From positions 62,001-126,000 of the forward strand of contig JADJVD010000008.1 in assembly GCA_016716745.1 (NCBI GenBank): a stretch of 64,000 nucleotides of DNA. The letters run 5' to 3'. A program made the position numbers and the translations under genes. This document shows, piece by piece, positions 1 to 8,009 of this stretch (its first letter is position 1; every line of letters begins with the position of its first letter). The notes under the pieces were generated by a model. It searched no databases, was not told the DNA's origin, and saw only the letters and a list, made by a program, of their open reading frames with translations. This DNA comes from Hyphomicrobiales bacterium (GTDB lineage: Bacteria; Pseudomonadota; Alphaproteobacteria; Rhizobiales; Beijerinckiaceae).

Positions 1-1556
1 GGCCGAGGCTGCACGACGCGGACCGGCGCCGCAGGGGCCGGGCGCGGCGCGCGCTCGACCGTCGGCAGCGGGCGAGGCTTGGCCGGCGCGGGCGTCGGGC
101 GACGGCGAACCGGCGCGACGTCCTCATCGTCGTCGGCCGCCGGCAACCGCGCGGTCTTCGCCTTCGGAGCGGGCGCCTCGACGACGCACACCGCGCCGGC
201 CTGCCCCTTCAACTCGTCGACCAGCGCCGCCGTCACGGCCGCCTTGCCGCCCTCGGCCTTCTCGCCTTCCGCCTTGCCCTTGACCTTGGCGTAGGCGCCG
301 AGCGCCCGTTCCGTCGAATTCGTCAGCCTGCCGGAGACCGAACCGCCATAGCAGCCGATCCGCTTCAACTCGGCCTGCGCGGCGCGAACCAGCTCCGGCG
401 TGTTGAAGGCCGGCTCGACGGGCGCAGATGGCGGCGCCGGAGTCGCGGCCGCCGCCGGGTCGATCGCCGCCAGCGCCACGACCTGACTCTGCTTGGCCGC
501 CTCGGCGTCCGCCTTGGCGCGTTCTTCCTGCGCGAGGCGCGTCGCTTCGGCGCGCGCGGCCTCGGCGGCGGCGGCCTCGTCGGCCGCCTTCCTGGCGGCC
601 GCGATCTCGACCGCCTTGCGCTCCGCCTCGAGGCGATCCTGCTCGAGCCTGGCGATCCGTTCGGCCTCGGCGCGCTGGCGCAGGGCGACGGCCTCGCGCT
701 CGGCGGCCTCCGCCTTCGCCGCGGCCTCGGCGCGCGCCGCCTGCTCGGCCTGCGCCGTCGCTTCCGCCTTCAGCCGCTCCGCCTCGACCGCGGCGGCCGC
801 GAGCCGCGCCTCCTCGGCCTTGCGCTGCTCGGCGGCGACCCGCTCGGCCTCGTCGCGGCGTTGGCGCTCGGCCTGCTCCTCCGCGACGCGCCGGCGCTCG
901 GCTTCGGCGCGCTCCTGCTCCAGCCGGGCTAGCCGCTCGGCCTCCGCGCGCCTCGCCTGCTCGGCGCGATCGCGCTCCAGTGCGGCGAGGCGAGCGGCCT
1001 CCTCGGCCTTCTTGCGTTCGATTTCGGCGAGCTGCGCCGCTTCTTCCTGCTGACGGCGGGCGAGTTCCTCGGCCTTGGCGCGCTCGGCGGCGACGCGCTC
1101 CTGTTCGAGCTTGGCGAGACGAGTGGCCTCCTCGGCCTTCTTCCGCTCGGCCTCGGCGAGGCGCGCGGCCTCTTCCTGCTGCTTGCGGGCGAGTTCTTCG
1201 GCCTTCTTGCGTTCGGCCTCGAGGCGCTCCTGCTCGGCCTTGGCGAGGCGGCCGGCCTCTTCGGTCTTCCGGCGTTCCGCCTCGGCGAGGCGCGCGGCTT
1301 CCTCGCGCTCGCGCCGCGCCGCTTCCTCGACGCGCTTGCGCTCGGCCTCTTCGGCCTTCTTGCGTTCAATGGCGGCGAGCCGCTCGGCCTCCTCGGCTTT
1401 CCGGCGCTCGGCCTCGGCGAGGCGCGCGGCCTCCTCCTGCTGCCGGCGGGCCAGCTCTTCGGCCTTCTTGCGTTCGGCCTCGGCGCGCTCCTGCTCGAGC
1501 TTGGCGAGACGGGCGGCCTCCTGCGCCTTCTTGCGCTCGGCCTCCTCGACCTTCTT
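1..1556 (-). pseudogene. Out-of-frame C-terminal remainder of the caspase-like gene (coiled coil plus peptidoglycan-binding-like domain)
   Basis: This stretch is open on the minus strand in a different frame from the caspase domain upstream and has no start codon of its own. It reads as an Ala/Glu/Lys/Arg-rich coiled coil of repeated blocks such as [15 protein letters not shown]. About 415-290 it contains a peptidoglycan-binding-like segment ([20 protein letters not shown], then [20 protein letters not shown]), and it runs off the left edge in a Pro/Ala-rich tail. The codon phase differs from the upstream half by exactly what a two-base loss near 1555 would cause, so the ancestral protein was probably one chain: signal peptide, caspase fold, coiled coil, PG-binding domain. 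Either this is a truncated gene or a base-calling error in a repetitive region; the sequence alone cannot decide. Confidence 0.6.
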
Positions 1557-2778
1557 GTTCGGCCTCCTCGACCTTCTTGCGTTCAACCTCGGCGAGGCGC
1601 GCGGCCTCCTCCTGCTGCCGGCGGACGAGTTCCTCGGCCTTCTTGCGCTCGGCCTGCAGACGCTCCTGCTCGAGCAGCGCGAGCCGCTCCTGCTCGGCCT
1701 TGCGGCGCGTCTCCTCGGCCTCGCGCGCGGCCTGCTCACGCGCCACGGCGGCGACGCGCTCCTGCTCGGCGCGGGCGCGCTCCTCCTCCTGCTTGGCGAT
1801 GCGCGAGGCCTCGGTCTTGCGGCGCTCGTCCTCCTGCTCGCGCTGGCGCTGGGCGATGTTGCCTTCCAGCATGTCGATCATGCGCCGCGCCACCGGCGCG
1901 CGCGACGAATTGGGGAAGCGCGCGATGAACTCGCGGAAGTCCTGCGGATTGCCGGAATCGACGATCCGGTCGAACGCGACGGAATCCGTTTCGTTGCGGT
2001 TGAGATAGTAATCTTGCCCCAGCGAGATCGACAGTTCGGGCACCTGCTTGCCGCCGGTCTTCTGGCGCACGTCGTTGGTGACGCGCCGGAACAGAGTGCC
2101 GACCTCGAGGCCCGGCTCGCGCAGACGCAGCAGCAGCGCGCTGGTGAAGGGGCTGTTGCGCTCGGCGCCGTCCTGCGCGACCTGATTGGGCTGCGTCGCA
2201 TAGACGACGACCATGCCGCCGGCCGACTGCTGGTCGATGCGCGCGAGCCCGCGCGTCGCCTCGCCGACGCCGCGCGTCGCCTGCGCAATGGTGCGCGCCA
2301 GCGGATTGTCGCGGCAGGCGTCGAGAATCATGATTCGCACGGCCGTCTGCGAGGCGCGGTCGAGCGCCTGTCGCACGCGGTCCATCGCGATGAACTCGAA
2401 CTCCGCGCTGATCTCGTCGCGCGCGTCCGCGTCGATCGGCAGGAAGTAGTTCTGCCCCTTCACCTGAATGCCGTGGCCGGCATAGAAAAACAGCACCGCG
2501 TCGGCGTCGATCGCCTTGCGCGAGAACTCGCCAAGCGCGCGGTTGAAGCCGATCTGGTCGGCGTCGATGACGCTGATCACCTGAAAGTCGAGGCCGCGCA
2601 GAATGTCGGCGACGTCCGTCGCGTCGTTCGACGGGTTGGGGAGCGGCGTGACCTTCTGGTATTTCGAATTGCCGACGACGAGGGCGACGCGACGGTCGGC
2701 CCATGCGTCCGCGGCGAGGCCGCCCCAGACGAAGACGGCCGCCGTCCAAACCAGTGCCTGTCGCGCCAGTCGCTTCAT
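1366..2778 (-). CDS. Secreted caspase-like (peptidase C14) protein with coiled-coil tail, frameshifted
   Basis: A caspase-like cysteine peptidase, probably periplasmic; its substrate is unknown. The start at 2778 ([20 protein letters not shown]) gives a clean signal peptide ending near AWA-D; a GTG at 2814 would add 12 residues and spoil it. The p20-like fold covers about residues 29-260. The catalytic pair is visible as His102 in FFYAGHG and Cys155 in ILDACRDNP, so the enzyme could be active. From about residue 320 it becomes a highly charged coiled coil. After about residue 407 the frame changes at a short repeat near 1555 and the reading becomes Gly/Arg-rich until a stop at 1366; the true C-terminus is encoded in another frame down to the window edge. 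It lies downstream of the papain-fold gene on the same strand. A second caspase-like gene lies inside the T6SS accessory block. Confidence 0.7.
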   Translation of the reverse strand: MKRLARQALVWTAAVFVWGGLAADAWADRRVALVVGNSKYQKVTPLPNPSNDATDVADILRGLDFQVISVIDADQIGFNRALGEFSRKAIDADAVLFFYAGHGIQVKGQNYFLPIDADARDEISAEFEFIAMDRVRQALDRASQTAVRIMILDACRDNPLARTIAQATRGVGEATRGLARIDQQSAGGMVVVYATQPNQVAQDGAERNSPFTSALLLRLREPGLEVGTLFRRVTNDVRQKTGGKQVPELSISLGQDYYLNRNETDSVAFDRIVDSGNPQDFREFIARFPNSSRAPVARRMIDMLEGNIAQRQREQEDERRKTEASRIAKQEEERARAEQERVAAVAREQAAREAEETRRKAEQERLALLEQERLQAERKKAEELVRRQQEEAARLAEVERKKVEEAEQEGRGGRAQEGAGGRPSRQARAGARRGRTQEGRRAGPPAAGGGRAPRRGRAPESRGGRAARRH

Positions 2779-2796
2779 CGTCCCGCCGACAGCGTT

Positions 2797-2816
2797 CTGT
2801 GAGTTAGACTTCACAG
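2797..2816. promoter_or_regulatory. Interrupted palindrome upstream of the caspase-like gene
   Basis: CTGTGA and TCACAG form perfect 6-bp arms separated by 8 bp, 19 bp upstream of the chosen start codon. The position suits an operator or the base of a promoter. No regulator can be assigned, and arms this short can arise by chance. Confidence 0.3.
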
Positions 2817-2916
2817 ATGCCCTTCATTTTCAAGTCTATCCGCAACCACCCCGCGCGACAACCGCATCGCGCGGTCGTGATCGCCGCCCGTGCGCTCCAT
2901 GCGCCGGCGGGCGCCT

Positions 2917-4635
2917 TCAGCGGTCCCGGTCGGGCGAGGGCGCCTTGCCGGGCCGTCCCGCGCGTCCGCCGCCGGGCAGCATCGCGACTTCGTCGGTCAG
3001 CGCCCGATAGCGCCGCGCCGTGTAGCCGCGCGCCAGCAGCGAGGCGAGCGTGTAGACGTTGCGGCACACCTTGCCCGCGCAGGCGCCGGGCGAGGCCTCG
3101 ATCACCTCGACCTTGCGGTCGGGCGTGAAGCCGACGAACAGCATGACGTGCGAACCCGGCTTGTTCAGCGCGTCGCCCGGCTTCATGTCCCACGGATTGG
3201 CGACCGGCACGGTGATCGAGGGGATCGCCGCCGTCGTGAAATGCGTGGACAGGCCCCATGTCGCGCTGACGAAAGCCGAGCAGTCGACGCCGGCGACGCC
3301 CTGGAACGGGTCGTTGCGTGTGCACACATTGCCGGCCCGCGCGCCGCCGTTGATGCGCGAGGCGATCTGCGGCAGCGAGCCCATGCAACCCCAGCAATAG
3401 GGAATGCCCTTCACCTCCTGATTGGCCTTGCCGATCATGAAGGCGGGCCGGCGCACGCGGGCGTTGAAGCCGTTGCAGCTCATATCAGGCTCCTGCCCGT
3501 AGGCGCCGGGCGTCACGCGCCAGCGCACCTCCGAGAAGGCCTGCGCCGTGCGCAGAACCTGATCGCGAGTCAGCGGCCGCACCGCGCTGATTGGTTGCTT
3601 GCGCGGATCCTTCGGCGCGACGGCGGACATGTCGACGGGGCGCGGGCTGAGGTCGACCAGATCGCCCTTCGCCATCGCCATGAAGCCGACGCCGATCACG
3701 TCGACGACGCCCTTGCGGGTGCGCATGAAGAAGACGTCGCCGTCCGGATTGACGGTGACGGAGCGCCGTGACAGGGCCACATCGGGGTTGATCGGCAATT
3801 CGTGAATGCCCTCGAGCGCCCCGCTCGGCGCGAAGCGCGCGACGAAGGAGCTGGCGCCGCCACTGGCCGCGATGTTCTCGGCCATGACGAAGAACCGTCC
3901 CTGCCGGTCGATCTCCAGAAGCTCGGCGGTGCCGATGCGGTCGCGCACCTTCAGCGTCAGCCGTCCGATCGGGCCGCCGCCGCGCCGGCTGACGACGATG
4001 GTGGCCGTCGTCTCGGTCTTGTCGACGCTGACGGCGGCCGACACGGGGCCCTTGCCGCGCGTCGCCACCATTTGCTGGCCCGAGCTGCGCGCCGGGCCCG
4101 ACTTGCCCGCGCCGGGCTTGCCGATGGCGCGGGTCAACGGCCCTTCCGGCTCGCCCTCGACGAGCGGCGAGCCCATCTGTCCGAACATCGAGCGGGCGAC
4201 GTCGTCGACCTCGCCGCCGGCGCCCCCGAGCGCGAGGCTGCGCGTCGCGCCCTCGCCGCTCTCGTTGAGGCGGATCGGCTTGCCGTCCCAAACGTAGATC
4301 TGCCCGCCGGCCACCACCATGTCGGTCGGCTGCACGCCCGCCGGCAACGCCAGCGAGCGGGTCAGCCCCTCCGGCTTGTCCGGCTCGAAACTGACGACCC
4401 GGCTGTTGACCTGATCGAGCAGGTAGATCTCGCCGTTCTCGCCGGAGGAGATCGCCTGCGGCCCCTCGATTTCCGTGTCGGGCGGGGCGTCGAGCACGCC
4501 GACCGCGGACATGCCGGCGCCGGCGGAAAAGCTGCGCGCCACCTTCTCCTGCGCAAGCGCCGTCGCGGCCCACGACCCCGCCAGCAGGATCGCGAGCGCC
4601 GGGACGGATATGGCGGATCGCAACCGGGACGTCAT
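2917..4635 (-). CDS. Secreted protein with N-terminal propeller-like region and C-terminal papain-fold (NlpC/P60-like) domain
   Basis: A 572-residue exported protein. The ATG at 4635 is chosen because GGAGAG lies just upstream and the protein then begins with a signal peptide (MTSRLRSAISVPALAILLAG, cleavage near ALAQ); in-frame codons up to 4719 give no signal. Residues about 30-330 resemble beta-propeller or NHL-type repeats (GEIYLLDQVNSRVVSFEP, GQIYVWDG). The C-terminus shows an NlpC/P60-type arrangement: Cys452 in GVDCSAFVSATW, His496 in PGSHVMLFVG and a polar third position near EVIEASPG. Such domains cut peptidoglycan peptides or related amide bonds. Extra Cys residues (CWGC, CAGKVC) suggest disulfides. 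Being next to a T6SS, it could be a cell-wall enzyme or an effector, but it has a Sec-type signal, which argues for housekeeping export. The domain call comes from motif reading only. Confidence 0.6.
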   Translation of the reverse strand: MTSRLRSAISVPALAILLAGSWAATALAQEKVARSFSAGAGMSAVGVLDAPPDTEIEGPQAISSGENGEIYLLDQVNSRVVSFEPDKPEGLTRSLALPAGVQPTDMVVAGGQIYVWDGKPIRLNESGEGATRSLALGGAGGEVDDVARSMFGQMGSPLVEGEPEGPLTRAIGKPGAGKSGPARSSGQQMVATRGKGPVSAAVSVDKTETTATIVVSRRGGGPIGRLTLKVRDRIGTAELLEIDRQGRFFVMAENIAASGGASSFVARFAPSGALEGIHELPINPDVALSRRSVTVNPDGDVFFMRTRKGVVDVIGVGFMAMAKGDLVDLSPRPVDMSAVAPKDPRKQPISAVRPLTRDQVLRTAQAFSEVRWRVTPGAYGQEPDMSCNGFNARVRRPAFMIGKANQEVKGIPYCWGCMGSLPQIASRINGGARAGNVCTRNDPFQGVAGVDCSAFVSATWGLSTHFTTAAIPSITVPVANPWDMKPGDALNKPGSHVMLFVGFTPDRKVEVIEASPGACAGKVCRNVYTLASLLARGYTARRYRALTDEVAMLPGGGRAGRPGKAPSPDRDR

Positions 4636-4825
4636 CGCTCTCTCCATGCGCCCGAGCCGTTCGTCAGCGTGGCGGATCGGCGCGGGCAAGGCAACACGCG
4701 TGTGGAGCAACTTCACCACGGCCGCGACGCCGGGTGCGTGCGCGAGCGCACGCGCCGCGCGCCGCGTCCGGGGCAGGGTGCGGTACGGCCGGACACCGCC
4801 CGCGCCGAACAGGAGCGCACGTCCC

Positions 4826-6274
4826 GTGTCGACGTCCTACGACCGCACCCGCTACCCGAGCGCCATTCACATCGACACCCATCCGGCGAGCGTCGCCGCG
4901 CTCGGCGCGCTGTGCGGCCTGACGCCGCGGCGCGAAGCCTATCGCGCGCTCGAGATCGGCTGCGGCGAAGGCGTCAATCTCATCGCGATGGCGATCTCGG
5001 CGCCCGAGAGCGAATTTTTTGGCTTCGACCTCGCCGCCTCCGCCATCGACATCGCGCGCGCCACCGCCGCGCGCGCCGGCGTCGCCAATGTCCGCTTCGA
5101 GGCGCTGGACCTCACCGAGACCGGACGCGCGCTCGGCGCCTTCGACTACATCGTCGCCCACGGCGTCTACGCCTGGACGCCGGCGCCAGTGCGCGCCGCG
5201 CTGATGCGCGTCGTCGGCGAGACGCTGGCGCCGCAGGGCCTGGCGATGATCAGCTACAATGTGCGCCCGGGCTGCCGCATCCGCCAGGTGCTGCGCGACG
5301 GCCTTTCGCTCGTCACGGCGGGGATCGACGATCCGGACGAGAAGCTGGCGCGCGCCCGCGCCTTTCTCGAAGATCGCCTGACGGCATGGGACAGCGAGGA
5401 TCCCTACCGCCTCGCTCTGCGCAACGAGGCGCAGGCGCAGCTCGCCAAGCCCGCCGAAGTGCTGTTCCACGACGAGCTTGGCGACGTCTACGAGCCGCAA
5501 CTCTTCCGCGACGTCGTCGCGGCCGCGCGCGCGCAAGGGCTCGATTACGTCTGCGACGCGCATGGCGCGCTGCTGACGGAAGCGCTCTTCCCCGGCGCAC
5601 CGTTCGAGGCGGCGCGCAAATGGACGGGCGGCGACTGGCTCGCCTACGAACAGATCGCCGATTTCACCGATCTCCGGCGCTTCCGGCGCAGCCTGTTCAC
5701 GCCCGCCGGGGCGACGATCGACCGCCGCTTCGTGCGCGAGAGACTGGACGGACTGTATGTCGACGCCGAGCTGACGCGCGCCGCGCCGACGCAAAGCCGC
5801 GCCCACGCCTTCCGCACGGCCGCCGGCGGCGAGATCGAGATCGACGACGCAGACCTCGCCGGGCTTCTCGACCAACTCGCCGCCGATCCTACGCGCGCCC
5901 GTCGCCTGGAGGCCGACGCGCTGTCGCAGGACCTCGCCGAGGGGCTGACGAAGCTCGCGCTCGGCGGCGCCGTCGGCCTGCGCGCGCGACCCTTGCAGAT
6001 GACGGTCGCGCCCGGCGAACGTCCCGTCGCGAGCGCGCTCGCCCGCGCCTTGACCGCGCAGGGCGAAGAAAAAGTGCCCTCGCTGCGCGGCGGCACGGCG
6101 CGCCTTGGCGATCAGGGCATCCGCGCCTTTCTGCTGCTGCTCGACGGAACGCGCACGCGCGAGGACATCGCCGCCGCGATGGCCGAGCGCATGGGCGTCA
6201 GCCTCGCCGATGCGGCGGCGCGCACGCCCTCCGTGCTCGCCCATCTCGCCCGGCTGGGGCTGCTTCAGGCTTGA
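4826..6274 (+). CDS. Class I SAM-dependent methyltransferase with methyltransferase regulatory domain (copy 1)
   Basis: Predicted soluble methyltransferase of 482 residues; the substrate is not known. The SAM-binding core is N-terminal: ALEIGCGEGVNLIAMA is motif I (GxGxG type), followed by FFGFDLA and FDYIVAHGVYAWTP, features shared by methyltransferases that carry the PF10119-type regulatory domain. The middle (VLFHDELGDVYEPQ, FRRSLF) matches that regulatory domain, and a PqqD-like or winged-helix-like tail (LRGGTARLGDQG, FLLLLDGTRTREDIAAAMAE) closes the protein. The GTG at 4826 is preferred because the family begins with YDxxxYPS almost at once and AGGAG lies upstream; the longer reading frame extends into non-coding composition. 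A second, diverged copy follows 10 bp downstream. The pair is divergent from the papain-fold gene across 190 bp. Confidence 0.8.
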   Translation: MSTSYDRTRYPSAIHIDTHPASVAALGALCGLTPRREAYRALEIGCGEGVNLIAMAISAPESEFFGFDLAASAIDIARATAARAGVANVRFEALDLTETGRALGAFDYIVAHGVYAWTPAPVRAALMRVVGETLAPQGLAMISYNVRPGCRIRQVLRDGLSLVTAGIDDPDEKLARARAFLEDRLTAWDSEDPYRLALRNEAQAQLAKPAEVLFHDELGDVYEPQLFRDVVAAARAQGLDYVCDAHGALLTEALFPGAPFEAARKWTGGDWLAYEQIADFTDLRRFRRSLFTPAGATIDRRFVRERLDGLYVDAELTRAAPTQSRAHAFRTAAGGEIEIDDADLAGLLDQLAADPTRARRLEADALSQDLAEGLTKLALGGAVGLRARPLQMTVAPGERPVASALARALTAQGEEKVPSLRGGTARLGDQGIRAFLLLLDGTRTREDIAAAMAERMGVSLADAAARTPSVLAHLARLGLLQA

Positions 6275-6284
6275 GGGACGCGCG

Positions 6285-7697
6285 ATGCAGACGGCCTACG
6301 ACCGCGTTCACTACCCGACGGCGCCGCAAGGCTTCGCCTATCCCGCCCGGTTCGGCGCGCTGGCGCAGCTCTGCGGCGCGCCTGCGCCGCGCGTGCAGGG
6401 CTATCGCGCGCTCGAGATCGGCTGCGGCGACGGCGTGCACACGATGGCGATGGCGCTCGAGGCGCCGGAGAGCGCGTTCTTCGGCTTCGATCTCGCGCAA
6501 ACGGCGATCGCCGACGCGACCAGACTGGCGCGCGAGGCGGGGCTCGCCAACGTCGCCTTCGCGCAGCGCGACATTCTCGACCATGGCCTTGCGCCGCGCT
6601 CGTTCGACTATGTCGTGGCCCATGGCGTCTACGCCTGGACGCCGCCGCAGGTCGCCGAGGGCGTGCTGGCGCTGATCGGCGAGGTCCTGACGGACGACGG
6701 CGTCGCGGTCGTCAGCTACAACGTCATGCCCGGCTGCGCGCTGCGTCTGCGCCTGCGCGAGGCGATGGCGCCGGCCGCCGCGCGCGAGAGCGAGCCGCGA
6801 CGGCGAATCGAGTCTGCGCGCGCCGTGCTGGCGCGCATCGCGACCGAGAAGCACGACACGGCGCTTGCTGGCGAGGCCGAGACGCTGCTCGCCAAGGATC
6901 CCGCCATTCTGTTTCACGACGATCTCGGCGACATCTTTGCGCCGGTCACCGTCGGCGCCTTCAGCGCCGCCGCCGCCGCTCACGGCCTCGACCATCTGTG
7001 CGACTGCGATCCGGCGACGCTCGCCGCCGCGCTCTCGTCCGACGGGCCGCGCACGCAGAGCGAATGGCTGGCGCAGGAGGCGGCGCGCGACATGCGCGAG
7101 GGCACGCGCTTCCGTCGCAGCGTGCTGGTGCGCGCGGGCGGCGCGCGCGACAGGCGCCTCGTCCCGACGCGCCTCACCGCCCTCTACGCCTGCGCGACAT
7201 TGACGCGCGAGAGCGCGCGGGCGTGGCGGACAGAGGCCGGCGGCCGCATCGCCACCGACGACGCGCTTGTTGCGTCCTTCCTCGACGCGCTCGCCGCGCG
7301 CGGCGAGCAGGGTCTGTCGCTCGATACGCTCGAAGGCCGCTTCGACGATCGCGCCGACACGCTGCTGCGCCTCGTCATCGCCGGCGTCGCGACGCTGCGC
7401 GCGCGCCCGGCGCCGATCGGCTCCGATGCGGCGACCCGTCCGCTCGCAAGCCCGCTCGCCCGCGCGCAGGCGCGCCAAGGACGCCGCGCGCTCGCCTCGC
7501 TGCGCGGCGGCGAGATCGAGATGGGCGAGCCGCAGATGCGGGAGTTCCTGCGTCTGCTCGACGGCGAGCGCGATCGCGCCGCGCTGGCCCGCGCGATGGC
7601 GGCGCGCGCGAAGGCCGCGCCGCAAGCTCTGGCCGCGGCGGTCGACGCCGCGCTGCGCGACGTCGCCCGTCTCGGCCTTCTCTACGCCGTCAGTTGA
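6285..7697 (+). CDS. Class I SAM-dependent methyltransferase with methyltransferase regulatory domain (copy 2)
   Basis: A 470-residue paralogue of the gene immediately upstream, sharing its whole layout: YDRVHYPT near the N-terminus, ALEIGCGDGVHTMAMAL (SAM motif I), FFGFDLAQTAI, FDYVVAHGVYAWTPPQ, the regulatory-domain segment ILFHDDLGDIFAP, and a C-terminal part with LRGGEIEMGEPQMREFLRLL. The ATG at 6285 lies 10 bp after the stop of copy 1, so the two are almost certainly cotranscribed. The tandem pair points to local duplication followed by divergence, perhaps to act on related substrates or as a heterodimer. The acceptor molecule is unknown. The 3' end overlaps the convergent small gene by 8 bp. 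Confidence 0.8.
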   Translation: MQTAYDRVHYPTAPQGFAYPARFGALAQLCGAPAPRVQGYRALEIGCGDGVHTMAMALEAPESAFFGFDLAQTAIADATRLAREAGLANVAFAQRDILDHGLAPRSFDYVVAHGVYAWTPPQVAEGVLALIGEVLTDDGVAVVSYNVMPGCALRLRLREAMAPAAARESEPRRRIESARAVLARIATEKHDTALAGEAETLLAKDPAILFHDDLGDIFAPVTVGAFSAAAAAHGLDHLCDCDPATLAAALSSDGPRTQSEWLAQEAARDMREGTRFRRSVLVRAGGARDRRLVPTRLTALYACATLTRESARAWRTEAGGRIATDDALVASFLDALAARGEQGLSLDTLEGRFDDRADTLLRLVIAGVATLRARPAPIGSDAATRPLASPLARAQARQGRRALASLRGGEIEMGEPQMREFLRLLDGERDRAALARAMAARAKAAPQALAAAVDAALRDVARLGLLYAVS

Positions 7698-7992
7698 CGG
7701 GCGCGTCGCTCTCGTCTTCGTCGTCGCGATAGAGTTCGCCCCAAGCCGCGTCCCAGACATTGTCGGGATCGACGACGACGACGGGCAGCTTCATTTCGTT
7801 GGCGAGGCGGATCGCGGCGCGGAAGGCGTCGCGTGCGGCGAGCTCGCCGGAATCGACGCCGCCCGGCGCGCGGCCGGCCATCGTATCGGCATGGATTCGC
7901 ACCGAACCGACCTGACCCTGCGACGTCTGCGACAACACAAGGTTGAGCGCGTCGTCCTGCTCCTCGTCCACCTGTTCAAAGCGATTGGCCAT
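7690..7992 (-). CDS. Small acidic hypothetical protein at the end of the tssH operon
   Basis: A 100-residue protein that I do not recognise as a named family. The ATG at 7992 (MANRFEQVDEEQDDALNLVL) is preferred over an upstream in-frame start because it has GAGG upstream and begins just beyond the tssH stop. It has no signal peptide or membrane segment and is rich in Asp and Glu at both ends (DDEDESDAPVN at the C-terminus). The centre (AARDAFRAAIRLANEMKLPVVVVDPDNVWDAAWG) looks like an alpha/beta unit. It is the last cistron after tssH, 17 bp downstream, so it may be a T6SS accessory factor. Its end overlaps the convergent methyltransferase gene. Confidence 0.6.
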   Translation of the reverse strand: MANRFEQVDEEQDDALNLVLSQTSQGQVGSVRIHADTMAGRAPGGVDSGELAARDAFRAAIRLANEMKLPVVVVDPDNVWDAAWGELYRDDEDESDAPVN

Positions 7993-8009
7993 GGCGTGAT
8001 CCTCTTCGG

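Noticed and set aside
428..2008. Long Arg/Pro-rich plus-strand frame opposite the caspase coiled coil
   Set aside because: It is a GC-rich shadow. The minus strand has a signal peptide, a caspase active site and coiled-coil periodicity.
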